In this document: positions 55,501 through 64,000 of the stretch, piece by piece | Layout of the letters: each line of letters starts with the position of its first letter | Numbering within the stretch: position 1 is the stretch's first letter | Origin: Deltaproteobacteria bacterium | Lineage (GTDB): Bacteria > Myxococcota_A > UBA9042 > PHBI01 | Direction of reading: 5' to 3' | DNA length: 64,000 bases | Assembly (NCBI GenBank): GCA_020632715.1 | Contig: JACKFA010000007.1 | Coordinates: 310,001-374,000 of the forward strand | Notes under the pieces: model-generated | Databases searched by the model: none | Told to the model about the DNA's origin: nothing | What the model saw: the letters and a program-made list of their open reading frames with translations, nothing else | Made by a program: the position numbers and the translations under genes

Positions 55501-56685
55501 GAGGAGCGCCGCGCGGCCGCCCGCGAGCGCGCGCCCGAGGTCGCCCGTGCGGTAGACGCGCCCCCAGGGCGACTCGCGGAAGCACCGCGCGGTCGCCTCG
55601 GCGTCGTTCAGGTAGCCGCGGGCGACCACGGGGCCGACGACGCAGATCTCGCCGACCTCGCCGACGCCCACCGCGGCGAGCGCGTCGTCGAGCACGTGGA
55701 GGCCGGGCTCCCCCGGCGCCGCGACGGCGACCGTCGGCCGCCCGTCGGGCCCCAGCGCGACCACGCTGAACACCGACGCCTCGGTCGCGCCGTAGGTGTT
55801 CCAGACGCGCCGCCCGCCCTCGGAGAGCCGCGCCTCGAGCGCCGGCGGGAGCGCCTCGCCGTGGGTCACGAGCGTCATGGTGGCGGGCCCGCGCCACCCC
55901 GCGTCGAGGAGCCCGCGGAAGAGGGACGGCACCGCGCGGAGGAAGGTGGCGCCGTGCTCGTCGAGGAAGCGGGCGAGGCGCCGTGGGTCGCGCGCGGTCT
56001 CGCGGCTCGCGAGCGCCACGCGGGCGCCGCGCGCGAGGGTGTAGAGCGTCTCGAAGATCGACGGGTTCCACGACACCGCGGTGATCGCGGCGAGCACGTC
56101 GTCTTCGCCGAGGAGGCGCGCGTAGGGGGACCACGGGAGGCGCGCCGCGAGCTGCGCGTGCTCGACCAGCACGGCCTTCGGGCGCCCCGTCGAGCCCGAC
56201 GTGTACATGAGGTACGCGAGGTCGCCGGGCGTCGGCGGCGGCGGGGGCGACGTCGGGAGGCCGGCGAGGAGCGCGTCGTCGAGGGGGACGACCGGCGTCG
56301 TGAGCGCCGCCCCGAGCCGCGTCGTGAGGGCGCCCTCGGCGAGGACCAGGCGCGCGCCTGCGTCCGCGACGACGAGGGCGAGGCGCGCGTCGGGGTGGTC
56401 GGGGTCGAGGGGGGCCCACGCGGCGCCGGCCTTCCAGACCGCGAGCATCGCGACCGGGAGCCACGCGGAGCGCTCGACACCCACCGCGACGGGGTCGCCG
56501 CGCCGGACGCCGCGGGCGAGGAGGGCGTGCGCGAGCTGGTTCGCGCGGGCGTCGAGCGCGCCGTAGCGGAGCTGGAAGCCATCGCCGACGATCGCGACGC
56601 GCTCGGGCGCCGCGGCGGCGCGGGCCTCGAACGCCTGGTGGACGCAGCGCGCGGCGTCGTCCTCGGGCGGCGGGGGGCCGCTCAC
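49547..56685 (-). CDS. Two-module NRPS, A-T-C-A-MT-T-(C-like), with a frameshift between C1 and A2
   Basis: Begins at GTG 56685, overlapping the P450 stop. Read in one frame to ~53478: A1 (YLMYTSGSTGRPKAV, NTYGATEAS, NDNGKVDR), T1 (LGAHSLLA, Ser ~540) and C1 (NVHHVASDGWS). It then continues in another frame: A2 (YVIHTSGTTGRPKGV, NLYGPTENS) with a methyltransferase inserted near its C-terminus (VLEIGCGTGLLAHRLAP), T2 (LGGHSLLAVQ) and a terminal condensation-like domain (RYNHGAIDASG, keeping the catalytic His). Removing two bases in the run at 53473-53481 joins both halves into ~2378 residues. No thioesterase or reductase. A1 has Asn where Asp235 normally holds the amino group; A2 keeps Asp. 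Product: likely a methylated two-unit compound, released by the C-like domain or a neighbour. Confidence 0.9.
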
Positions 56686-58505
56686 GACGCGCGCCGCCGG
56701 ATCCGGACCGCCACGCTCCCCGGCTCCGGGCCGCTGATGGCCGCGCGCGTCTTCCGCACCGGTCGCCCGGGGTCGGCGAGCTCGAAGCGGAAGCGCCCGA
56801 GGAGCGCGTCGAGGACGAGGTTCTGCTCGAGCTGGTTGAACGCCTGCCCGAGGCACTTCGCCGGGCCGGCGCCGAAGAGCACGTAGTCGAAGCGCTTCTC
56901 GGCGGCGATGTAGCGCGCGCGGACGGCGCGCCCGGCCTCGGCCCGCGGGAGGCCGGCGGTACCCGCGAGCCAGCGGTCGACGTCGACCCGGAGCGGGTCG
57001 GGGTAGCGGCGCGGGTCGAGGTGCGCCGAGGTGATCTCCGCGAGGAAGAGCGCGTTCGCCGGGTAGCGGAACGCGCCGATGCCGGTCTCCGGGTCGGGGC
57101 CGATCTCGCCGGGCGCGAGCGCCATGCGCGCCGACGCGACGACGGGCGGGTAGCGGCGGCCGATCTCGTAGATCAGGGCCTGCTGGAGCGGGCGCTCGTC
57201 GACGAGCGCGAGGCCGGCGGGCTCGCCGGGGTGGTCCCGCTCGAAGGCGGCGAGCTCGTCGAGGTAGCGGCGCTCGAGGTCCGGGTCGAGGCCGAGGTGG
57301 TAGAGCGTCCAGGCGAGCGCGTAACCGGTGGTCTCGTGGCCGCCGAAGAGGATGGGCACGAGGAGCGCGTAGAGGCGGTCGTCGGAGGGCGGGCCCTCGC
57401 CGTCGGCGCCGTGGAGGACGTAGCGGAGGAGCGGCGTGTCGGCGGCGGCCGGGTCGAGCGCGCCGGCCGCGTGGAGGGCGCGGATCCGGGCGCCCATCTC
57501 GGCGAGCGTGGCCTTGGCGCGCCCGACGGAGCGCATCATGGCCCGGGCGTGGGTCAGGTAGCGGGCGGTCGAGAAGTAGTGGAGCACCTCGCGGACGGCG
57601 ACGCGCAGGCGCTGCCCGAGGCGGTCGAAGGCGGGGTCGTCGACGGCGCCGAAGGCGGCGCGGAGGATCATGCGGAAGGCGACGCGCGACATGAGCACGG
57701 TGCCGTCGATGACCTCGCCCGGGCGCGCGCTCACGAACGCGTCGATCTCGGCCACGATCTCGTCGAGGGCGGCGACCATGCCGGGGAGGAGCCCGTCGAG
57801 GGCCTTCGCGCCGACGAGGCGGAGGCTCAGGCGGCGGTCGTCCTTCCAGGTCGCGTTGCGGGTCATGCGGCCGGCGAAGAGGCCGGCGCCGTGGGCCTCG
57901 TCGGTGGCCGGGACGCTGGGCGTGCCGATGGCCTGCGCGAGCACGTGGTAGGGGACCGCGCCGCGGTCGAAGTTCGGCCCGGTGAAGACCTCGCGGAGCG
58001 CGGTCGCGCCCTGCACGCAGTAGATCGGCAGGAGCGGCCCGGGCGGCGCGCGGCCGCCGGTGTCGACGGCGTGGGGGCCGCGGAAGCGCACGAGCGGCAG
58101 GTTCGGGACGGTGAAGGCCCAGGTGTCGCCGTCGGGGGTGAAGGGGTCGACGGGGAGGCCGCGCGCGCGGCGGTCGGCGGCGGCGGCGCGCGCGGCGGCG
58201 TGGCGGGCGGCGAAGACCGGGGACTGCACCGAGGTCAGGTCGGAGCCGCGGGAGGCGGCGCCGAGGACGCCGAGGTACTCGCGGGGGACGCGCGGATCGA
58301 GGCCGCCGACGCGGGCGTCGAGGGCGTCGAGCGCGAGCCGGAGCGGGTTCGCCGGGCGGCCGCCGAGACGCCAGTCGAAGGCGTCGGCGTTCAGGAGGCG
58401 GGCCGCGCGGTGGCCGACGGCGCCGAGGAGACGGGCCACGGGGCGCGGCCGGGGGCGCCGCGGCGACACGAAGAGCGTCCCTGTGTCGTCGTCCGGTCCC
58501 GCCAC
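56682..58505 (-). CDS. Cytochrome P450
   Basis: 607 residues from GTG 58505, with GGGAGG 9 nt upstream. P450 motifs: I-helix ILFGGHETTGYALAW, ExxR in LIYEIGRRYPPV, and the heme-Cys loop FDYVLFGAGPAKCLGQAF. At 607 residues it is ~150 longer than most bacterial P450s; the first ~120 residues (Arg/Ala-rich) do not look like P450. The C-terminal 15 residues overlap nothing else, but the TGA overlaps the NRPS GTG by 4 nt. It probably oxidises the NRPS product or a building block. Divergent from the amine oxidase gene (144 nt between starts), a likely shared promoter region. Confidence 0.92.
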   Translation of the reverse strand: MAGPDDDTGTLFVSPRRPRPRPVARLLGAVGHRAARLLNADAFDWRLGGRPANPLRLALDALDARVGGLDPRVPREYLGVLGAASRGSDLTSVQSPVFAARHAAARAAAADRRARGLPVDPFTPDGDTWAFTVPNLPLVRFRGPHAVDTGGRAPPGPLLPIYCVQGATALREVFTGPNFDRGAVPYHVLAQAIGTPSVPATDEAHGAGLFAGRMTRNATWKDDRRLSLRLVGAKALDGLLPGMVAALDEIVAEIDAFVSARPGEVIDGTVLMSRVAFRMILRAAFGAVDDPAFDRLGQRLRVAVREVLHYFSTARYLTHARAMMRSVGRAKATLAEMGARIRALHAAGALDPAAADTPLLRYVLHGADGEGPPSDDRLYALLVPILFGGHETTGYALAWTLYHLGLDPDLERRYLDELAAFERDHPGEPAGLALVDERPLQQALIYEIGRRYPPVVASARMALAPGEIGPDPETGIGAFRYPANALFLAEITSAHLDPRRYPDPLRVDVDRWLAGTAGLPRAEAGRAVRARYIAAEKRFDYVLFGAGPAKCLGQAFNQLEQNLVLDALLGRFRFELADPGRPVRKTRAAISGPEPGSVAVRIRRRAS

Positions 58506-58649
58506 GAACCAAAACCTCCCGCGAGGGGCGAGGATAGCGTCTGGGCCGACGTCTGGGAAGGCGCGTGCCGGCGGGCCGCGGGCGCGGCGGCGGCCGCGAC
58601 CGGCCGGGTGCGGTGGATCGACGCGGCGGCCCGGGCTAACCTCGCCGTC

Positions 58650-60326
58650 ATGAGCCGACTCGACTTCGCGCGTCTCCGCCGGTGGCTGGCCGCTCACCAC
58701 GCCGCGGCGCGCGGCGGCCCCTCGGCCCTCGAGCGCCTCGAGGCCGCGAACGCCCAGCGCGCGAGCCGGCGCGCCTTCCTCGGGCAGGTCGGCGCCCTCG
58801 CCGCGGCGACCGCGCTCCCCTTCGAGCTCGGCGCGGGCTGCGCCTCCACGGGGGCCGCCGCGCCGAAGGACCGCTCGGTCGCCGCGAGCGGGCTCCGGAT
58901 CGCCATCGTCGGCGGCGGCATGGCGGGGCTCGCGTGCTGCGATCGCCTCGCGCGCGCCGGCGTCCACGCCGAGGTCTACGAGGCGTCGGGGCGCCCCGGC
59001 GGGCGCATGCTGAGCCCGCGCGGGCTCTGGCCGGGCTTCGAGCAGCACGCGGTCGAGCTCGGCGGCTCCTTCGTGAACTCGACGCACACAGCCCTCCTGC
59101 GGCACGTCCGCGAGCTCGGCCTCGAGCTCATCGACGCGCGCGACGACCGCGCGGACCTCGAGCGCCCCTACGTGATCGGCGGGCGCCGCTACCGCGAGGC
59201 CGAGATCATCGCGCGCTTCGAGCCCGTCGCGCGCGCCGTGCGCGCCGCGCGGGACACCCTCGTCGACGGCGGCGACGACGTCGGCTACACGACGCCCGCC
59301 GGGGCCGAGACGCTCGACCGGCAGAGCGTCGCCGAGTTCCTCGAGGGCGCGGGCGGCGACATGGTCGTGTCGGTCGCGCTCGAGGCCATCTACACGACCG
59401 AGTACGGGATGCCCGTCGGCGAGCAGAGCGCGCTGAACCTCGTGCTCGAGCTCGGCGTCGACGACCCGGAGACCATCCGGCCGATCGTCGAGTCGGACGA
59501 GGTCTTCACGCTGCCGGGCGGCGTCGAGCGGATCCCCGAGGCGCTCGCGCGGCGCCTGAAGGACCGCGTGCACTACGGCAAGCGCCTCGAGGCGGTGCGC
59601 GAGGACGGGCTCGGCGGCTACGTCCTCACCTTCGAGGACGCCTTCGGCGGGGGCGCGGCCGACGTCCCCGCGGACGTCGTCGTGATGGCGCTGCCGTTCA
59701 CGATCCTCCGCGACCTCGAGCTGCGCGTGGAGCTGCCGGCGGTGAAGTGGCGCGCCATCAAGGAGCTCGGCTACGGCTCGAACGCGAAGCTGCTCGTGCC
59801 GTTCAGGACGCCGTTCTGGCGCGACGCGGGCTTCTCGGGCGACGGGGTGCTCGAGGTCGACAACCAGACCACGTGGGACGCCACGCGGCAGCGCAACACG
59901 CCGCTCGCGGTGATCACGGACTACACCGGCGGCGAGCGGGGGATCTCGCTCGGCCAGGGGACGGTCGCCGAGCAGGTCGAGCGCTTCATGGCGCCCTTCG
60001 AGGCGCTCTATCCGGGGGCGCGCGGGCAGCTCGCGGGCGCCGGCGTGCGGAAGCACTGGCCGAGCGTGCCGACCGTGAAGGCGAGCTACAGCGCGTATCG
60101 CGTCGGGCAGTGGACGGGGATCGCGGGCGCCGAGATCGAGCCCGTCGGCGCGATGTACTTCTGCGGCGAGCACACGAGCCGCGAGCACCAGGGCTACATG
60201 AACGGCGCGGCCGAGACGGGAGAACAGGCCGCCGACGCCGTGCTCGCGCGACTCGACGGGAACGCGGTAGGGTGGGGCGCGGCGCCGAGGGCGTGTCGGC
60301 GGAGGCCGATCGCCCGCACGGCGTAG
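58650..60326 (+). CDS. Tat-exported flavin amine oxidase, possible lipoprotein
   Basis: 558 residues from ATG 58650. A twin-arginine signal (RASRRAFLGQVGALAAATAL) starts at ~38 and ends in LGAGC, a lipobox. FAD site IAIVGGGMAGLACCDRL and GRPGGRM, then EYGMPVGEQSALNLV, and the C-terminal GAMYFCGEHTSREHQGYMNG. This is the monoamine-oxidase/L-amino-acid-oxidase family (polyamines, amino acids or related amines). Export with cofactor fits Tat. It diverges from the P450-NRPS-acyltransferase genes and may modify their product outside the cytoplasm; that link is positional only. Confidence 0.9.
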   Translation: MSRLDFARLRRWLAAHHAAARGGPSALERLEAANAQRASRRAFLGQVGALAAATALPFELGAGCASTGAAAPKDRSVAASGLRIAIVGGGMAGLACCDRLARAGVHAEVYEASGRPGGRMLSPRGLWPGFEQHAVELGGSFVNSTHTALLRHVRELGLELIDARDDRADLERPYVIGGRRYREAEIIARFEPVARAVRAARDTLVDGGDDVGYTTPAGAETLDRQSVAEFLEGAGGDMVVSVALEAIYTTEYGMPVGEQSALNLVLELGVDDPETIRPIVESDEVFTLPGGVERIPEALARRLKDRVHYGKRLEAVREDGLGGYVLTFEDAFGGGAADVPADVVVMALPFTILRDLELRVELPAVKWRAIKELGYGSNAKLLVPFRTPFWRDAGFSGDGVLEVDNQTTWDATRQRNTPLAVITDYTGGERGISLGQGTVAEQVERFMAPFEALYPGARGQLAGAGVRKHWPSVPTVKASYSAYRVGQWTGIAGAEIEPVGAMYFCGEHTSREHQGYMNGAAETGEQAADAVLARLDGNAVGWGAAPRACRRRPIARTA

Positions 60327-60349
60327 CGGCAGCCCGCTTCCCGGGAGAC

Positions 60350-60922
60350 ATGGTGCGGCGCACAACGTGGATTGTTTCGATGTTCTGGCTGGTTGCGGCG
60401 ACGGCGTGTGCGACTGCGAAGGCGCCCGTCGAGGCCGAGCCGGGGCCGGCGGTCGCGGCGGCGCCGGCGGTGGCTCCGGAGCCAGCGGCCGCGGCGCACG
60501 TGCCGCCCGAGCCGGGTGAGGCCGCGCCGTCGCTCGCGGGGCTCGAGTTCTGGCGGGGCGAGGCGCCGAAGGCCGGCCGCGGCTACCTCCTCTTCTTCTG
60601 GGGGACGTGGTGCAAGCCGTGCAAGGGGGTCATCCCCGACGTCCTCGCCGGCGCGCAGGCGCGCGGGCTGCCGGTCGTCGCGGTGAGCCGCGACCGGCCG
60701 GACATGCTCGAGGCGTTCTTCCCGACGTGGACGGCGCCCTTCCCGGAGCGCGTCGCCATCGAGGCGCACCCGTACCCGCTCCACGAGGCGTACGGGGCGT
60801 GGTCGATCCCGCGCGCGGTGATCGTGGGCGCGGACGGCCGCGTCGAGACGGTGCTCATCGGGCCGGCGGCGTGCTCGTCGCTCGCGCACGAGGCGGCGCC
60901 CGCGGCGGCCGCGACGCCCTGA
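60350..60922 (+). CDS. TlpA-like thioredoxin-fold lipoprotein
   Basis: 190 residues from ATG 60350, with GGGAGA close upstream. Lipobox LVAATAC, then a Pro/Ala/Glu linker (~25-60). Thioredoxin domain with the active site LFFWGTWCKPCKG (WCxPC, ~88), later SIPRAVIVGADG with the cis-Pro region. TlpA/ResA-type proteins reduce or carry disulfides in the envelope. It begins 23 nt after the amine oxidase stop and is probably cotranscribed with it. The partner is unknown. Confidence 0.87.
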   Translation: MVRRTTWIVSMFWLVAATACATAKAPVEAEPGPAVAAAPAVAPEPAAAAHVPPEPGEAAPSLAGLEFWRGEAPKAGRGYLLFFWGTWCKPCKGVIPDVLAGAQARGLPVVAVSRDRPDMLEAFFPTWTAPFPERVAIEAHPYPLHEAYGAWSIPRAVIVGADGRVETVLIGPAACSSLAHEAAPAAAATP

Positions 60923-60979
60923 GGCGGCGCGCGGACAACGGCGTCGACAGCCGGCGCGCGGGCGGTTAGCCTCGCGCGC

Positions 60980-63025
<2,046 letters not shown>

Positions 63026-63098
63026 GAGCCTGTAGCGCATAGATGCTTCGGCCTAGCTGGACTCGGCGTCCTCGGGGGCCCACGACCGGAAGGGCCTC

Positions 63099-63166
63099 GC
63101 GCAGAGGCGCAAAGGCGCAGAGGGCGGGCTCCGTGCTGGCCCTCCTGGCGCCTTGGCGCCTTGGCG
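63099..63166. repeat. 8-nt repeat hairpin
   Basis: GCGCAGAG, GCGCAAAG, GCGCAGAG (63099-63122), then CTCCTGGCG and CCTTGGCG twice (63142-63166), whose complement CGCCAAGG resembles the left-arm unit CGCAAAGG. The arms can pair with an 8-nt period around a 19-nt loop. It lies in the 257-nt gap after the YgfK-like gene, which shows no coding frame. Confidence 0.75.
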
Positions 63167-63282
63167 CGAGGCCCTCTCTCGCGACTCGCACGGTCTCTGC
63201 GTCGTGGCGCGACGCCGCGAAGGAATCAGAACTTTTCTCCCGGTGGGGCGTATGGAGCCTGTCCCCCGCCCGGGAGCCCCCG

Positions 63283-64000
63283 ATGTCATCGCTTTCGTCG
63301 CGCTCGTCGCTCGCAACGTCGTTCTCCCTCCTCGTCGCGTGCGCCCTCGTCGCGCACGCCGCGCCCGCCCACGCGCTCAGCGCCGAACGCCTCACGCCCG
63401 ACGCCCTCGGTCAGGGCGCCTCGATCGCCGCGCGCCCCGTCGACGGCGGCCTCGAGCTCGCCATCACCGCCGGCTCGGGCGCCCCCGCGAGCGTCACGCT
63501 GACGCTCCTCGCGCCCCGCGGCTCCTCCGGCGCGGCCCGCTGGCTCGCCCTCACCCCGGGCGCCACCGCCCGCGTCGTGCTCCCGCGGCCCGGCGGGAAG
63601 ACCGCCGACCGCGACCTGCGCCTGCTCGTCGACCCCGGCGTCGCCGGCGCCGGCAAGCGCTGGGTCGGCGTCGTCGCGACCTTCCTGCGCACGCCCCGAC
63701 TCCTCCTCCTCGGCGACGCGACCGTCCTCGCCGGCGCCACCTGGTCCCCGCGCGTGGCCGTCCGCGTCACGAGCACCAACTGCGCCGCGGCCCCCTGCGA
63801 GGAGGCCCTCGCGGGCGTCGCCGTCACCGCGCGACTCGTGAAGGCCGAGGGCAAGGGCGCCACCGTCCTCGCCGCCGCCGAGGGCACGACGGACGCCGGC
63901 GGTACCGCGTCCCTCGCCATGCGCGTGCCCGGCGACGCCGCCGGGACGCTCCGCCTCGAGGTCACCGCGCGCAGCGACAGCGGCGACGCCGAGGCGAGCT
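63283..64000 (+). CDS. Secreted protein, 5' part only (possible alpha-2-macroglobulin-like N-terminus)
   Basis: Opens at ATG 63283 (CGGGAG 7 nt upstream) and runs off the right edge with 239 codons. Signal peptide SLLVACALVAHAAPAHALS. The mature part is beta-rich: LELAITAGSGAPASVTLTLL, VGVVATFLRTPRLLLLGDA and GVAVTARLVKAEGKGA, with a Cys pair in STNCAAAPCEEA. The run of ~100-residue beta-sandwich-like units with 'VTARL...G..T.AGG.ASL' resembles MG domains of alpha-2-macroglobulin-like proteins, but the diagnostic bait or thioester region would lie outside the window. Call the family only after seeing the rest. Confidence 0.75.
   Translation, partial: MSSLSSRSSLATSFSLLVACALVAHAAPAHALSAERLTPDALGQGASIAARPVDGGLELAITAGSGAPASVTLTLLAPRGSSGAARWLALTPGATARVVLPRPGGKTADRDLRLLVDPGVAGAGKRWVGVVATFLRTPRLLLLGDATVLAGATWSPRVAVRVTSTNCAAAPCEEALAGVAVTARLVKAEGKGATVLAAAEGTTDAGGTASLAMRVPGDAAGTLRLEVTARSDSGDAEAS

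Noticed and set aside
49547..56464. A single uninterrupted NRPS frame covering everything from 56464
   Set aside because: Before ~53480 this frame is Arg/Pro-rich shadow sequence; the A1, T1 and C1 motifs are in another frame. The apparent continuity is due to GC content.

Overview
The window is one stretch of a very GC-rich chromosome, and nearly all of it is coding. Gene content points to the phylum Myxococcota. A giant secreted protein ends in a MYXO-CTERM-type tail. There are several Cys-rich surface lipoproteins with Asp-Thr linkers and MopE-type 'CDGxDNDCDG' motifs. There is also an FHA-linked sigma-54 activator, two Ser/Thr protein kinases (one with a DUF4388/PATAN-type tail) and an MglA/roadblock gene set. 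I cannot name a genus. Both ends cut a gene: a Cys-rich, Gly-rich surface protein on the left and a secreted protein on the right. No tRNA, rRNA, CRISPR array, transposase or phage gene was recognised.

Layout. 1-5037 (-) is the MopE-type surface protein. 5.2-7.4 kb is a hybrid histidine kinase. 7.5-11.4 kb holds a Uma2-type protein, an unknown protein and a translationally coupled pair, radical SAM protein plus malonyl-CoA-synthetase-like ligase. 11.5-13.1 kb encodes a protein whose C-terminal half resembles the domain of plant IQM calmodulin-binding proteins. 13.1-25.7 kb is a surface-protein block: an RCC1-repeat lipoprotein, a ~2760-residue beta-helix/PKD/Ig-repeat protein with MYXO-CTERM, and a Cys-rich lipoprotein ending in an L,D-transpeptidase domain. 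25.8-28 kb carries three small membrane proteins. 28-30.6 kb is a redox cluster: a thioredoxin-MsrA-like lipoprotein divergent from an Rrf2 regulator coupled to a CPYC flavoprotein reductase.

30.6-36 kb includes a kinase and an MglA-like protein with an altered P-loop, followed by one clear and one probable roadblock gene. 36.2-42.9 kb holds a small secreted protein, an alpha/beta hydrolase, a CBS-containing tRNA nucleotidyltransferase with a decayed DHH part, a BON-LysM protein, the sigma-54 activator and a lipoprotein. 43-47.7 kb has a second kinase, an envelope protein and a feoA-feoB-Cys-rich peptide operon behind a Fur-box-like palindrome. 47.7-48.6 kb is an FHA-GGDEF diguanylate cyclase.

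48.7-60.9 kb is a compact biosynthetic locus. A P450, a two-module NRPS (A-T-C-A-MT-T-C-like) and an acyltransferase are chained by GTGA overlaps. A Tat-exported amine oxidase and a TlpA-like lipoprotein lie divergently. The NRPS reading frame is broken at a GC microsatellite between C1 and A2. The window ends with a short YgfK-like Fe-S protein and the truncated secreted protein. Four intergenic places carry short arrays or hairpins built on an 8-nt unit.
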